A DNA stretch of 64,000 nt from NCBI RefSeq assembly GCF_014358075.1, contig NZ_JACONT010000005.1:1-64000 (forward strand). Direction: 5' to 3'. Source of the stretch: Sphingomonas albertensis (lineage in GTDB: Bacteria; Pseudomonadota; Alphaproteobacteria; Sphingomonadales; Sphingomonadaceae). Of this stretch, positions 44,060 through 54,376 are shown piece after piece. Under the pieces are notes generated by a model, which was not told where the DNA came from, made no database searches, and saw only the letters and a program-made list of their open reading frames with translations. The position numbers and the translations under genes are program-made. Numbering within the stretch: the stretch's first letter is position 1; every line of letters starts with the position of its first letter.

Positions 44060-44344
44060 TAACGTTCTCGCCTTCTCAATCTGGATCAATCCGTTTGATC
44101 TCAACGATAAAGACATTAGGTGCAATTGCTGGTAACGGTCGAGGCCCGCGAGGATGACGTCGTCATCAGAGAGCTTCTGTCGCGGCCTTCGCACCGCACG
44201 CGGGACTACGAAGAAGCCCCTATTCGTTCCGGGTGAATCGGTGAGATCTTCATGTCGATCCGATTTGCAGCCAAGCCGCCCCGCCTGACGGGTTAATAGC
44301 GCGAACCGCGTTTGCCCGTCGACCTATGGCCGGCGGGCTCGGAC

Positions 44345-44848
44345 TTACGCGTCTTCAGCCTGGAGATTGACGCTCGTTTCGGCGAGCTTCGTCATATACT
44401 CGTCGCCACCGTAGATGTCCTTGGTGGCCGCGGTCAGCTTCTTGTGGTCGTCCTTGAGGCCGAGCGCCTTGGCATAGGCCGCGGCGGTGCCGAAGCCGGC
44501 AATGCCGTAATGCGTCATGCGCTGATATTGCGCGATGATCATGACGTCGAGCAACGGCCCCTTGTCCGGCCCTTCCTTGAGGACATGCTTGGTGGCTTCG
44601 GCGACCAGGCCTTCCATGCCCTTGCAATGCTCCTTCGAAACTTTCTCGTCGTTGGCCGCGATCAGTTCCTTGAGGACGTCGGTATGCTTTTCGATGCCTG
44701 CCTGCGAATCGGTCAGCATCGACTTTAGCGCATCGTCGCTGGCCTTGGCGGTGATCTTCTTGAGCACCTTTTTCATCTGGTCGTTCGCGGACCACAGGTC
44801 CTTCAGTTCGTCGGTATAGATGTCTTTCAGATCTTCGGGTGCCGACAT
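44345..44848 (-). CDS. DUF892 ferritin-like protein (YciE/YciF family)
   Basis: This 167-residue protein begins MSAPEDLKDIYTDELKDLW, the standard DUF892 opening. It carries IEKHTDVLKELI and MIIAQYQRMTHYGIAGFGTAAAYAKALG, with the acidic and His residues of the diiron-type four-helix bundle. Such proteins are induced by stress; iron binding is likely but not proven. The start at 44848 removes a 10-residue unconvincing extension. Confidence 0.9.
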   Translation of the reverse strand: MSAPEDLKDIYTDELKDLWSANDQMKKVLKKITAKASDDALKSMLTDSQAGIEKHTDVLKELIAANDEKVSKEHCKGMEGLVAEATKHVLKEGPDKGPLLDVMIIAQYQRMTHYGIAGFGTAAAYAKALGLKDDHKKLTAATKDIYGGDEYMTKLAETSVNLQAEDA

Positions 44849-44920
44849 GGTGATCGTCCTTTCGGGAGCCAGGCCCATTGCCTGGGTTCAACGGGGAAAT
44901 TTGGAAATGTGCCGGCTGGC

Positions 44921-45385
44921 TCAGCCAGAACCGGGATGCGTCTGTTCGGCTTCGTACCGGGCGTCGGTACCGACCTTCCCCTCGGCCTCGGCTTCCGCGA
45001 TTCCGGACGTCTCGACGACGTCGATCGAACTCTCATCGTCCGCCAGCGCGTGCGGCTTACGGTCGGCATCGGGGTCGGCGGCGATCGTCGAGCGAGCGCC
45101 GTCACCGGACCTGGCGACCCCGTTCGGCGCACTACCGCCCTCTTCGCCGGCCTGGCCACCGCCGTGATAGGCGATGTCGGTCTGGCCGCCGTGCGCCATC
45201 AAGCCGGTGTTCGTGGCGACCTTCCCGGCGTGCGGGTTGGGATAGGCACCGCCGCCGCTCTCCCCGCCGGCCGACCTGCCATGGACGTTAGCCCCGCCAT
45301 CGCCTTCCGGAACGCCGGACACGCCGTCTGGCGCACCCTTGGTATCGGGGTTGCCGCTCACCGGCATCGGAACCTTGTCGGCCAT
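44921..45385 (-). CDS. Gly-rich low-complexity stress-type protein
   Basis: This 154-residue hydrophilic, glycine-rich protein opens MADKVPMPVSGNPDTKGAPD and has GGESGGGAYPNPHAGK and GGQTDIAYHGGGQAGEEG. It is probably disordered, similar in composition to desiccation-related proteins seen in sphingomonads. I do not recognise a family. An overlapping plus-strand frame exists but has less natural composition. It is the third small stress-type gene in a row. Confidence 0.6.
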   Translation of the reverse strand: MADKVPMPVSGNPDTKGAPDGVSGVPEGDGGANVHGRSAGGESGGGAYPNPHAGKVATNTGLMAHGGQTDIAYHGGGQAGEEGGSAPNGVARSGDGARSTIAADPDADRKPHALADDESSIDVVETSGIAEAEAEGKVGTDARYEAEQTHPGSG

Positions 45386-45902
45386 GAAATATCCTCAGTG
45401 TTGAACGTACGGGACGAGCCCGGCGGAGGTGAAGATGCAGCATCTGGCGCCACGGAAGTGCGTGAACTGCCTCCGACACCGTAGCGACGACGGCGGCACC
45501 CGATCTCCAATAAAACCGACATATATGTCGCACGAGCCCATGACTTCGACCCACTTTCCATAGCAGATCGTAATAAGATCGCCGAAACTACGTCAAGCAT
45601 GAATAAGCTATACTTGATATAGGGCAGATTTTAGAACCCATCCATACAACAAATATTGAGATTATCGGATCGGATTCTCAATTATGAGATATAGCGATCT
45701 GAAAGCCCCATCGTTCCCTATCCGTGCAGCAGATCGCGCTTATATTTCGCATTAATCGACATTAATGCGCAGGAGTTTCGGGGCCTCCTTCTGCCGCGAC
45801 GCGTTGGAGGAAATCATTATCCACCGGCATCGCTGGCAAGCTCATCGTTTAGACCAGACGATCGGGACAAGCGGGTGCGTCCGTAGAATTTGGGATACCA
45901 TC
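45386..45902. other. AT-rich intergenic region between divergent transcription units
   Basis: This 517 bp gap separates the leftward stress genes from the rightward HAD-SDR-antiporter genes. Between about 45500 and 45780 it is distinctly AT-rich. No gene or clear hairpin is visible. Promoters in both directions are expected here. Confidence 0.5.
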
Positions 45903-46568
45903 ATGCAGATCAAAGCGATCCTCTTCGATATCGACGGCACGCTGGCGGACTCTAACGACATGCACGTGCTCGCCTGGGAGGAAGCCTTCGCGGGCATCGG
46001 TAAGTCGTTCGACCGGCAGGTGATCCATGACCAGATCGGCAAAGGTACCGACATGCTCGTGCCGACGCTGTTGCCCGATACGGACGGGGCCCAGCAGAAG
46101 GACCTCGGCGATGCGCATGGCGCGATCTTCAAGGCAAAGTATCTGGGGGCGATCAGGCCGTTCCCACAGGCGCACGCGTTGCTGGCGCAGGCGCATGGCC
46201 GGGGCCAGCGCGTGGTCCTCGCGTCGTCCGCGTCGGGTGCGGAGGTCGATCACTATATCGACCTTCTGAACGCACGCGATCTGGTCGATGCGACGACCAG
46301 CGGCGACGACGTCGAGAAGACGAAGCCCGCACCGGATATCTTTGCGGTCGCGATGCAGAAGCTGCCGGGGATCGCCCCTGCCGACGTCATCGTCGTCGGC
46401 GACACGCCCTATGACGTCGAGGCCGCTGCGAAATGCGGTATCGCCGCGATCGCCGTGCGGTCGGGCAAGTTCACCGATGAGCAATTGCAGTCTGCGGGCG
46501 CGATCGCGCTTTACGACGATGTCGCGGCGTTGCTCGCGGACTTCGCAACCTCGCCGCTGGGTCGCTGA
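45903..46568 (+). CDS. HAD family hydrolase
   Basis: This 221-residue phosphatase-like enzyme has motif I FDIDGTLADSN (nucleophile Asp), motif II VVLASSASG, and motif III/IV KPAPDIF with VVGDTPYDVEAA. The cap domain type (after motif I) and length fit the phosphoglycolate/beta-phosphoglucomutase-like subfamily. Substrate unknown. The ATG at 45903 is the natural beginning. The SDR gene follows after 5 nt. Confidence 0.88.
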   Translation: MQIKAILFDIDGTLADSNDMHVLAWEEAFAGIGKSFDRQVIHDQIGKGTDMLVPTLLPDTDGAQQKDLGDAHGAIFKAKYLGAIRPFPQAHALLAQAHGRGQRVVLASSASGAEVDHYIDLLNARDLVDATTSGDDVEKTKPAPDIFAVAMQKLPGIAPADVIVVGDTPYDVEAAAKCGIAAIAVRSGKFTDEQLQSAGAIALYDDVAALLADFATSPLGR

Positions 46569-46573
46569 GCGCC

Positions 46574-47587
46574 ATGGCCGTTCGGTTGAAGCCCGTCCGC
46601 GATCAGATCATCGTCGTTACCGGCGCGACCAGTGGCAACGGCCTTGCAACGGTCGAGGAAGCGATACGTCGCGGCGCCGCAGTGGTCGCCACGTCACGCA
46701 ATGCAGCCGCCCTAGAGGCGCTCGCGGAGGGCATGTCGGCTGGCGGCGGCCGCATTGCGATCTGTGTCGCCGATATCAGCGACCCCAGCGCGGTGGAGCG
46801 TATTGCGACCGTCGCCAATGACGCGTTCGGCGGGTTCGATAGCTGGGTCAACAACGCCGGTGCGGGCACCTATGGTACGCTCGAGCGGGTGCCCTTGGCG
46901 GATCACCGCCGGGTGTTCGACGTCAATTATTTCGGCGTGCTGCATGGCTCGCTCGTGGCGGCCCGGCATCTGCGCGGACGCGGCGGGGCCATCATCAATG
47001 TCGGGTCGATTCTCAGCGATCGGACGATCGTCCAGCAGGGCCCCTATAGCGCGACGAAGCATGCCGTTCAGGCGCTGACCGATACGTTGCGGATGGAATT
47101 GGAACGGGAGGATGCGGGTATCTCGGTCACGTTGATCAAGCCCGGCGCGATCGATACGCCGTTTCCCGAGCACGCGCGCAACTTCATGGATCAGCCGCCG
47201 CGCCTGCCGCCGCCGCTATACGCGCCGTCCGTCGTCGCCGATGCCATATTGTTCGCGTGCGAGACGCAGCGCCGCACGCTGTATGCGGGTGGCGGCGGCT
47301 GGCTGTCTTCGCTGCTATCGCGGGCGGCACCGCGCCTGAGCGACCGGATCATGGAAAAGCTCGGCACGGTCCTGCAGCAAAAGCCCAAAGATCCCGGCGA
47401 CCCGGCCCGACGCGACAACCTCTACGTGCCGCGCGACGATGCCTTGCGCGGAAGCCAGACCGTCCATGCGCGCGACTCGAGCACGGTGTTGCAGGTCCAG
47501 AAGATTCGACCGGCCGGGCTGTTTCTGGGGATATTGGCTGCCGGTGTTGCGGTGTCGATGACCCGCCTCGGCAGACGCCGCCTATAG
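46574..47587 (+). CDS. SDR family oxidoreductase with C-terminal membrane helix
   Basis: This 337-residue protein has the SDR core (VVTGATSGNG, NNAGAG, GPYSATKHAVQ with catalytic Tyr-Lys) and a ~90-residue extension ending in a hydrophobic helix (AGLFLGILAAGVAVSMTRLG). The membrane tail is typical of a subgroup of SDRs in oxidative or envelope stress regions. It is probably cotranscribed with the HAD gene. Confidence 0.85.
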   Translation: MAVRLKPVRDQIIVVTGATSGNGLATVEEAIRRGAAVVATSRNAAALEALAEGMSAGGGRIAICVADISDPSAVERIATVANDAFGGFDSWVNNAGAGTYGTLERVPLADHRRVFDVNYFGVLHGSLVAARHLRGRGGAIINVGSILSDRTIVQQGPYSATKHAVQALTDTLRMELEREDAGISVTLIKPGAIDTPFPEHARNFMDQPPRLPPPLYAPSVVADAILFACETQRRTLYAGGGGWLSSLLSRAAPRLSDRIMEKLGTVLQQKPKDPGDPARRDNLYVPRDDALRGSQTVHARDSSTVLQVQKIRPAGLFLGILAAGVAVSMTRLGRRRL

Positions 47588-47649
47588 GCCTGGACGACTA
47601 TGAACGGGCCTCCCGCGTTACAGCGTCTTCGATTGCCGGATTATCACAT

Positions 47650-48936
47650 ATGCCCACGACTGCCGGCCTGCCCGATACCTATATCCTGATCCTGACGGGA
47701 TTTGGCCTGCTCACGGCTTTGGTCGTCTGGCTGCCTCTGGCCCTGCGCAAGCTACCTTTGTCGCTGCCGATCGTATGTATCGCGCTCGGGGCCGCCTTGT
47801 TCTCGCTGCCGCAGGTCACGTTGAAGCCGCTGCCGTTGCTCTATCCGGAGATCACCGAGCGCTTCACCGAGTTCGTGGTCATCATCGCGCTGATGGGGGC
47901 AGGCCTGAAGATCGACCGCGTATTCAACTGGCGGAACTGGACGGTCACCTGGCGCCTGCTGGCGATCACCATGCCGCTTGGTATCCTGGCTATCGCCGCA
48001 CTGGCCGCATGGGGGCTTGGCCTGCCTTGGGCGATCGCCATTCTGCTCGCCGCGAGCCTGGCGCCGACCGATCCCGTCCTGGCCGCGGATATCCAGGTCG
48101 GGCCGCCGAAAAGCGAGGACGAGGACGAGGTTCGGTTCGGGCTGACGTCGGAAGCGGGGCTCAACGACGGTCTGGCATTCCCCTTCGTGCACCTCGCCAT
48201 CATGCTCGCTGCCGCGGCCGGGACGGACACGTCATGGCTGGGCGAATGGTTCAGCTACCGGGTGCTGTGGGAAATCGGCGCGGGCGTCGGTGCCGGCTGG
48301 CTGATCGGCCGCGGCTTTGGCTGGCTGACCTTTCACGTGCCCGCGCAGACCAAGCTCGCCCAAACCGGCGATGGCCTGATCGCGCTGGCTGCCACATGTA
48401 TTTCATACGGCGTCACGGAGATCATCCACTGCTACGGCTTCCTGGCCGTATTCGTGACCGCGCTCAGCTTCCGCGGCACGCATCGCAGCCATGATTTCCA
48501 TCACGACATGCACAACGTCACCGAGCAGATCGAACGGCTGGCCATGATGGTCTTGCTCCTGCTGTTTGGTGGTGCGCTGGTGAATGGGCTGCTGGCGAAA
48601 ATATCGGTGGCGGATGTCCTCGCGGCGCTGGTGATCCTGCTGGTCATCCGGCCGATCACGGGCATGATTGGCTTGGCAGGGCATGAGGCGGACCGTTCGG
48701 AGAAGCTGACGCTGGCCTTCTTCGGTATCCGTGGCGTCGGCTCGATTTACTATCTCGCCTACGGCCTCAACCACATCCATGCTGTCGGAGCCGAACGCCT
48801 ATGGGGGCTGGTTGGGCTGGTCGTGCTGTTATCGATCGTCCTGCACGGTTTGACGGTGACGCCGATCATGCGTCTCCTCGACCGACAGCATGGGCGTGAC
48901 CCCGACAAGGACGAACCACCTGCCGTCGGTGCATGA
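47650..48936 (+). CDS. cation:proton antiporter (CPA1/NhaP type)
   Basis: This 428-residue membrane protein has ~12 predicted helices. Family motifs are LAPTDPVLAADIQVG (ion-binding Asp), FGLTSEAGLNDGLAFPFVHLAI (second acidic motif), and FFGIRGVGSIYYLAYGL. It exchanges Na+ or K+ for protons in the inner membrane. The ATG at 47650 gives a proper membrane start. It follows the SDR gene by 62 nt; the following gap to 49203 is 267 bp without a gene. Confidence 0.9.
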   Translation: MPTTAGLPDTYILILTGFGLLTALVVWLPLALRKLPLSLPIVCIALGAALFSLPQVTLKPLPLLYPEITERFTEFVVIIALMGAGLKIDRVFNWRNWTVTWRLLAITMPLGILAIAALAAWGLGLPWAIAILLAASLAPTDPVLAADIQVGPPKSEDEDEVRFGLTSEAGLNDGLAFPFVHLAIMLAAAAGTDTSWLGEWFSYRVLWEIGAGVGAGWLIGRGFGWLTFHVPAQTKLAQTGDGLIALAATCISYGVTEIIHCYGFLAVFVTALSFRGTHRSHDFHHDMHNVTEQIERLAMMVLLLLFGGALVNGLLAKISVADVLAALVILLVIRPITGMIGLAGHEADRSEKLTLAFFGIRGVGSIYYLAYGLNHIHAVGAERLWGLVGLVVLLSIVLHGLTVTPIMRLLDRQHGRDPDKDEPPAVGA

Positions 48937-49203
48937 GGACAGTGCGACGCCTGCGGGACACGGCTTTGTTCTGATGCCTCCGTCCGTCACGCCGATAAGG
49001 CTTGCGATGTCCGAGCTAAGACCGTTTGACCACGTCGGCTCGGACCCAGAAGCGGACGTTTGCGACAGTATTTGCGAACTCCAGATCAGCCGTTCGTTCA
49101 TTTTCCGTTCGCGACGCCGCTCCATTTAAGAGCAAATGGCGCAAGACAGGAATTGATAGCGGCTGTCGCGCTCACCGTCTTGAGTCTGCCTCTACTTGGG
49201 CAG

Positions 49204-49959
49204 TTAAAGTGACCAGCCGCCATCCACGGAAATTGCGGCACCGGTGACGAATCCGCCAAGATCCGCGCTCATCCACAGCACGGCGTCGGCGATCTCCTCG
49301 GGCTTTCCCAGACGACCGACCGGCTCGAGATCGATGGCTTTCTGGATGTCACCGTTGGTGAAGCGATCCATCATCGGCGTCTCGATGTTGCCCGGCAGGA
49401 TCGCATTCACGCGGATATTCTGCTTCGCATAGTCGAGCGCGGCTGATTTCGTCAGGCCGATGATCGCGTGCTTGGAAGCGGCATAGGACGCTCCGCCCGC
49501 CACCCCCCGGACACCAGCCCCCGACGACGTGTTGACGATCACGCCGCTACCCTGACGCACCATCTGCGCAAGCTCGTGCTTCATGCAGACGAACGTGCCA
49601 CGCAGGTTGATGTCGAGAATCCGGTCCCATTCGGCGAGGTCGATCGCCGCGACCGGCGCCGCGTTGTTCTCGACTCCGGCATTGTTGAAGGCGATGTCGA
49701 GACTGCCGAAGGTCTCGATCACCCGCCCGATCGCCGCCTCGACCTGGTCCGGCTTCGACACGTCGCAGGCAAGGACCAGGACCTGTGCGCCGGCGTTCCT
49801 GACGGCGTCCGCGGTTTCGGACAGGGCATTTTCGGTCAGATCGAGGATCGCGACCTGCGCGCCCTCGGTTGCGAAGGCGACGGCGGTCGCGCGGCCGATG
49901 CCGCTGGCGGCGCCGGTGACGAAGGCGACCTTGCCGGAAAAGCGATGGGGATTGGTCAT
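49204..49959 (-). CDS. SDR family oxidoreductase, glucose 1-dehydrogenase-like
   Basis: This 251-residue short-chain dehydrogenase has VTGAASGIGRATAVAF, NNAGVENN, SSGAGVRGVAGGASYAASKHAIIG (catalytic Tyr-Lys) and ends DLGGFVTGAAISVDGGWSL, the classical SDR terminus. It lies downstream of the cupin gene and the aldehyde oxidoreductase operon, and may act on related carbonyl substrates. Confidence 0.88.
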   Translation of the reverse strand: MTNPHRFSGKVAFVTGAASGIGRATAVAFATEGAQVAILDLTENALSETADAVRNAGAQVLVLACDVSKPDQVEAAIGRVIETFGSLDIAFNNAGVENNAAPVAAIDLAEWDRILDINLRGTFVCMKHELAQMVRQGSGVIVNTSSGAGVRGVAGGASYAASKHAIIGLTKSAALDYAKQNIRVNAILPGNIETPMMDRFTNGDIQKAIDLEPVGRLGKPEEIADAVLWMSADLGGFVTGAAISVDGGWSL

Positions 49960-49994
49960 GGAAGATACTCGCGTTTGATGGGGGGGGCGACCGT

Positions 49995-50486
49995 TCACTC
50001 GGTTCCGAGCGGCGCGAGATACTCGGCGTCCGTCACCTTGTTCATCCAGGTCACGGCCGAGCCGTCGGCCGACTCCTGGATGGCGACATGCGTCATGCCC
50101 TGATGCGCCGTCGCGCCGTGCCAGTGCTTCCGGTCTGCCGGGCACCACAGGATGTCGCCCGCGGTGAACTCCAGCTTCGGGCCATCCGCGATTTGCGTCC
50201 AGCCTATGCCCTCGGTCACGATCAGCGTCTGGCCGGCGGGGTGCGTGTGCCAGGCACTCCGGGCGCCGGGCTCGAAATGGACGATCGCGCCAGAGACGCG
50301 CGACGGGTCGTCGCGCTGGAATCGCCCGGAGATCGTAACCTTGCCGGTAAAATTCGCCTCCGGCCCGTCGACGGTCTTCATCTCGGATTTGCGGGCGATG
50401 GTCATGTCGGGAGGTCCTCTTTGGGCTTGAGCGAAGCTGACGGGCAGCAGCAAGCCGACGACCGTGCCGAATTTCAGCAGGCGCAT
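49995..50486 (-). CDS. exported cupin domain protein
   Basis: This 163-residue protein starts with a signal peptide ([21 protein letters not shown]), then a cupin barrel with HFEPGARSAWHTHPAGQTLIVTEGIG, where two His and a Gln/Glu set fit metal binding, and KHWHGATAHQGMTHVAI. Its ATG overlaps the molybdopterin subunit stop by one base (TGATG), so it belongs to the pao-like operon. Confidence 0.85.
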   Translation of the reverse strand: MRLLKFGTVVGLLLPVSFAQAQRGPPDMTIARKSEMKTVDGPEANFTGKVTISGRFQRDDPSRVSGAIVHFEPGARSAWHTHPAGQTLIVTEGIGWTQIADGPKLEFTAGDILWCPADRKHWHGATAHQGMTHVAIQESADGSAVTWMNKVTDAEYLAPLGTE

Positions 50487-52696
50487 CACGTTAGCACCGG
50501 CAGCGCGTCGAGGTGCTTCTCGAGCGTGATCGGATACTCGCGCACGCGGACGCCTGTTGCGTTGTAGATCGCATTGGCGACCGCGGGCGCGACCCCGGTC
50601 AGACCCAGCTCGCCCACGCCCTTGGCCTTTACCGGCGAGATCGTTGGATCGACCTCGTCGATGAAAAAGGCGTCGAGATGCGGGATATCGGCATGCACGG
50701 GCACCTCGTAGCCAGCGAGATCGTGGTTCACGAAGAAACCGAAGCGTTTGTCGATCGCCATGTCCTCCATCAGCGCCGCACCGACGCCCATCACCATCCC
50801 ACCGATCACCTGACTTCGTGCGGTCTTTGCGTTGAGGATTCGCCCCGCCGCGCACACTGCGAGCATACGCCGTACCCGGACCTCGCCAGTGTATGCGTCG
50901 ACCGCGACCTCAGCGAAATGCGCCCCGAAGGTCTGCTGTTGGAACTGATCGGCGAGCTTGGCGAACTCCATCAGGTCCTCGACCACAATATCGCCGTTCT
51001 TCGCCGCGTCAGCGAGCTTTACCGACCGGTTACCGCTGCGGACTTGCCCCTCGGCAAAGTCGACGTTGGTGGTGTTGAAGCCGAGCCGCTGCGCGACCGT
51101 CTCGCGCAGCTTCATGCACGCCGCATAGACACCTGCTGTCACAGAAGGCGCGCCCTGCTGCCCGCCCGACCCTGGCGTTTCAGGGAAGGTGGAGTCTCCG
51201 AGTTTGACGACGATCCGGTCGGGCATGACGCCCATCATCTCGGCCGCGGTCTGCTGGACGACCGTGTAGCTGCCGGTGCCGATGTCCGTCATGTCGGTCT
51301 CGATCGTGACCACGCCGTGCCGGTCGAGCCGGGCCCGTGCGCCTGCCTTGGCGATCTTGCCGCCACGAATTGCGCCCGCCATGCCCATACCGATCAGCCA
51401 TTGTCCCTCGCGGACCTTGCCGGGCTTGCTTTGGCGCTTGTCCCAGCCGAAGCGCTCCGCACCCTCGCGCAGGCAGCGGGCAAAGGCTCGGGTCGAGAAA
51501 GGCTTGTCTGGGTTCTCCGGATCGACCTGCGTATCGTTCAAGACGCGAAGCTCGATCGGATCCATCTTCAGCTTTTCCGCCAGCTCGTCCATCGCGACCT
51601 CGAGCGCCATCAGCCCAGGCGCTTCGCCCGGCGCACGCATCGCATTGCCTTCGGCAAGATCAAGCGTCGCCAGCCGCATCCGCGTCAGCCGGTTCGCGCC
51701 GGCGTACAGCGTCCGCGTGGAGGTAACGGTCGGCTCCGTACGCCCACCGATGAGGTTGCCCGACAGGCTATCGTGACCGATCGCCGTCAGCCGCCCGTCA
51801 CGGCCCGCCCCCAGTTGCACACGCTGGATCGTCTTGGGCCGGTGGATCGTCGTGTTGAACATGATCGGACGTTGCAGCGCGATCTTTACCGGGCGCTTGA
51901 CCACGCGCGCGGCGATCGCTGCCAGCGCGAGATCGATCTGCACGGTCCCCTTACCGCCAAAGCCCCCGCCGATGTAGGGCGAGATCAGGTGGACGTTCTG
52001 CTTGGGGATACCGAGAATCAGCCCCAAATCGCGCGTTCCCCAGTTCATCTGCTGGATCGATGTCCAGCACGTCACCCGGTCGCCGTCCCATTCGGCGATC
52101 GAGGCATGCGGCTCCATCATCGCGTGCGCCTGATCGGGCACGGTGTAGGTCTCGTCGACCTTGACCGGCGCCGCGGCGAACGCCTTAACGAAGTCGCCGA
52201 CCTGCTTCTCGTTGGGACCGCCATACTCGCCTTCCGGCGGGACGGGCGCGCTGCCGTTCTGCGCTGCTAGATCGAACTGTCCAGCCGTCCGTTGATAGTC
52301 GACACGGACCAGCGCGGCGGCGGCACGAGCCTGTTCGAAGGTCTCGGCGACGACGACGGCGACCGGTTGATGGTAATGCTCCACCTCGGGCGCAGCGAGC
52401 ATCTTCTGAACGTAGAACTTGCCGACCCCGGGTTTACCAACATTCAGATAGGTGACGACCCCAACTACCCCGGGCGCGCGTTCGGCATCGCGCGTGTCTA
52501 TTGTCGTGATCCGACCCTTGGCGATCGCAGCGCCGAGGATGTAGCCATAGGCAAAGCCGGGCGCGACATTCTGCCATTCATAGGCATAGGTCGCCGTGCC
52601 GGTGGTTTTGAGATGCCCCTCGTAGCGATCGAGTGGCTTGCCGAGCACCTTCATCCGATCGGTCGGATTGGCGCCTGCGGGTTTGTCGAAGATCAT
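50486..52696 (-). CDS. paoC: aldehyde oxidoreductase molybdopterin subunit (PaoC-like)
   Basis: This 736-residue subunit carries the molybdenum cofactor and oxidises aldehydes to acids. It has [56 protein letters not shown] and the C-terminal [21 protein letters not shown] containing the catalytic Glu. Length and motif order match PaoC (YagR) of the xanthine dehydrogenase family. It is coupled to paoB upstream (ATGA overlap) and to the cupin gene downstream. Confidence 0.88.
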   Translation of the reverse strand: MIFDKPAGANPTDRMKVLGKPLDRYEGHLKTTGTATYAYEWQNVAPGFAYGYILGAAIAKGRITTIDTRDAERAPGVVGVVTYLNVGKPGVGKFYVQKMLAAPEVEHYHQPVAVVVAETFEQARAAAALVRVDYQRTAGQFDLAAQNGSAPVPPEGEYGGPNEKQVGDFVKAFAAAPVKVDETYTVPDQAHAMMEPHASIAEWDGDRVTCWTSIQQMNWGTRDLGLILGIPKQNVHLISPYIGGGFGGKGTVQIDLALAAIAARVVKRPVKIALQRPIMFNTTIHRPKTIQRVQLGAGRDGRLTAIGHDSLSGNLIGGRTEPTVTSTRTLYAGANRLTRMRLATLDLAEGNAMRAPGEAPGLMALEVAMDELAEKLKMDPIELRVLNDTQVDPENPDKPFSTRAFARCLREGAERFGWDKRQSKPGKVREGQWLIGMGMAGAIRGGKIAKAGARARLDRHGVVTIETDMTDIGTGSYTVVQQTAAEMMGVMPDRIVVKLGDSTFPETPGSGGQQGAPSVTAGVYAACMKLRETVAQRLGFNTTNVDFAEGQVRSGNRSVKLADAAKNGDIVVEDLMEFAKLADQFQQQTFGAHFAEVAVDAYTGEVRVRRMLAVCAAGRILNAKTARSQVIGGMVMGVGAALMEDMAIDKRFGFFVNHDLAGYEVPVHADIPHLDAFFIDEVDPTISPVKAKGVGELGLTGVAPAVANAIYNATGVRVREYPITLEKHLDALPVLT

Positions 52697-53643
52697 GGCT
52701 TCACCTCTGCAAGGACTGCGGCGAGCGTGCGCGTAGCGAGCGGAATCTTGAACGCGTTGTCAGCGGTCGGCCGCGCATCTGCGAACACCGTGCGGGACAT
52801 CTCGACCGCGCCGCGCGACATGGCGGCCTCCGCTGCCTCCACCCGCCATGGCCGATGGGCGACACCCCCAAACGCAGCGCGCCCGCTGCCGTCACGCTGG
52901 ACAATGGCGGCGACCGACACGAGCGCAAACGCGTAGGACGCGCGGTCGCGCACCTTGCGGTAGACGTGCGTACCGCCAACCGGACGGGGCAATGTTACCG
53001 CGGTGATCAGTTCGCCATGATCGAGCACATTGTCGCGCTCGGGTGCGTTGCCCGGCAGCGTATGGAAGCTCTCGATCGAGATGGATCGTGCCTTCCCGTC
53101 CGCTCGCACGGTCTCAACGGTGGCATCGAGCACCCGCATCGCAACCGCCATGTCGCCTGGATACGTAGCGATACACGCCTCGCTCGATCCGATGACAGCC
53201 AGCTGGCGCGAATAGCCATCGATCGCGGCACAGCCCGACCCGGGCTTGCGCTTGTTGCATGGTTGGTTGGTATCGTAGAAATACGGGCACCGCGTCCGCT
53301 GAAGCAGATTGCCGGCGGTCGTCGCCTTGTTGCGCAACTGGCCCGACGCCCCCGCGACGATCGCGCGGCTGAGTACGCCATAGTCGCGTCGCACCCGCTC
53401 CTCGCTCGCCAACGCCGTGTTGCTGACGAGCGCACCGATCCGCAGCCCACCGGCGTCTGTCGGTTCGATCCGGTCGAGCTTAAGGTCCTGCACGTCCACC
53501 AGATGGGTGGGCGTCTCGATCTCCAGCTTCATCAGATCGAGCAGGTTTGTACCGCCTGCCAGGAACCGTGCGCCGGGAATGCTTGCGACTATCCGAGCCG
53601 CGTCGGCAGGCGTCGAGGCTCGCTCGTAAGTGAAGCTTCTCAT
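52693..53643 (-). CDS. paoB: aldehyde oxidoreductase FAD subunit (PaoB-like)
   Basis: This 316-residue subunit binds [24 protein letters not shown] is the family's FAD loop. A Cys-rich insertion [21 protein letters not shown] (one residue trimmed) fits the extra [4Fe-4S] cluster known for PaoB. It passes electrons between the iron-sulfur subunit and the molybdenum subunit. Starts within an ATGA overlap with paoA. Confidence 0.86.
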   Translation of the reverse strand: MRSFTYERASTPADAARIVASIPGARFLAGGTNLLDLMKLEIETPTHLVDVQDLKLDRIEPTDAGGLRIGALVSNTALASEERVRRDYGVLSRAIVAGASGQLRNKATTAGNLLQRTRCPYFYDTNQPCNKRKPGSGCAAIDGYSRQLAVIGSSEACIATYPGDMAVAMRVLDATVETVRADGKARSISIESFHTLPGNAPERDNVLDHGELITAVTLPRPVGGTHVYRKVRDRASYAFALVSVAAIVQRDGSGRAAFGGVAHRPWRVEAAEAAMSRGAVEMSRTVFADARPTADNAFKIPLATRTLAAVLAEVKP

Positions 53644-54272
53644 ACCCGCGTTCCTGCGATTTCGGCCATCGCCTCGGCGATGTTGGAATAGGCGCCGCAG
53701 CGGCAGATGTTGCCACTCATCCGCTCGCGCATCTCGGAACCGTTCGGCTGTGGCGCTGCCATCAGATCGGCCTGTGCATGGCTTGGAATGCCACGCTTGA
53801 TTTCCTCCAGCACAGCGACCGCAGAGCAGATCTGCCCCGGCGTGCAGTAGCCGCATTGGTACCCGTCGTGCTTCACGAAGGCAGCCTGCATCGGATGCAG
53901 ACGCTCCGGGGTGCCAAGGCCCTCGATCGTGGTCACGGCATCGCCTTCATGCTGGACGGCGAGACTGAGGCAGGCGTTGATCCGCTCCCCATTAACGATG
54001 ACCGTGCAGGCACCGCACTGCCCGTGATCGCAGCCCTTCTTGGTGCCGGTCAGGTGCAGATGTTCGCGCAGGGCATCGAGCAGGGTCGTACGCGGATCGA
54101 GCGTCAGTCGGTGAGGCTTGCCGTTCACCGTCATAGCGACCTTGTACGTCGGCACGGCTTTCACACGCGGCGCGGCCGCGGCCGTTTCGCTTACGATAGA
54201 GGATACTGCAGCCGTCGTGGCGCTGCTCATCAGCATCTCCCTTCGTGACAATTGGAAAGTCTCACTGGCCAT
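53640..54272 (-). CDS. paoA: aldehyde oxidoreductase [2Fe-2S] subunit (PaoA-like), Tat signal
   Basis: This 210-residue subunit carries two [2Fe-2S] clusters, with the plant-type set [16 protein letters not shown] and the second set [13 protein letters not shown] with [12 protein letters not shown]. The N-terminus has the twin-arginine motif SRREMLMSS, indicating folded export of the complex to the periplasm. It is the first gene of the paoABC-cupin(-SDR) operon. The start at 54272 fits the Tat signal length. Confidence 0.88.
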   Translation of the reverse strand: MASETFQLSRREMLMSSATTAAVSSIVSETAAAAPRVKAVPTYKVAMTVNGKPHRLTLDPRTTLLDALREHLHLTGTKKGCDHGQCGACTVIVNGERINACLSLAVQHEGDAVTTIEGLGTPERLHPMQAAFVKHDGYQCGYCTPGQICSAVAVLEEIKRGIPSHAQADLMAAPQPNGSEMRERMSGNICRCGAYSNIAEAMAEIAGTRV

Positions 54273-54352
54273 CGGCAATCCTCCGGGGGGCGCCAACGGG
54301 CGCCGCTTAGGATCATTAAACGCTTTCAAGCATGGCGAGTTACCCATGCGCC

Positions 54353-54376
54353 ACTTGATGCAACGATGAATCAAGT
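54353..54376. promoter_or_regulatory. candidate LysR operator
   Basis: The 7-bp inverted repeat ACTTGAT-N10-ATCAAGT lies in the divergent region between paoA and the LysR gene, and overlaps the first possible LysR start codon. If the ATG at 54390 is used it lies 13 bp upstream, a natural autoregulatory place. Confidence 0.45.

Noticed and set aside
44909-45484. 191-codon plus-strand frame over the Gly-rich stress gene
   Set aside because: The minus-strand product has a natural start and a hydrophilic composition like other stress-related proteins; the plus-strand product looks like its complement.
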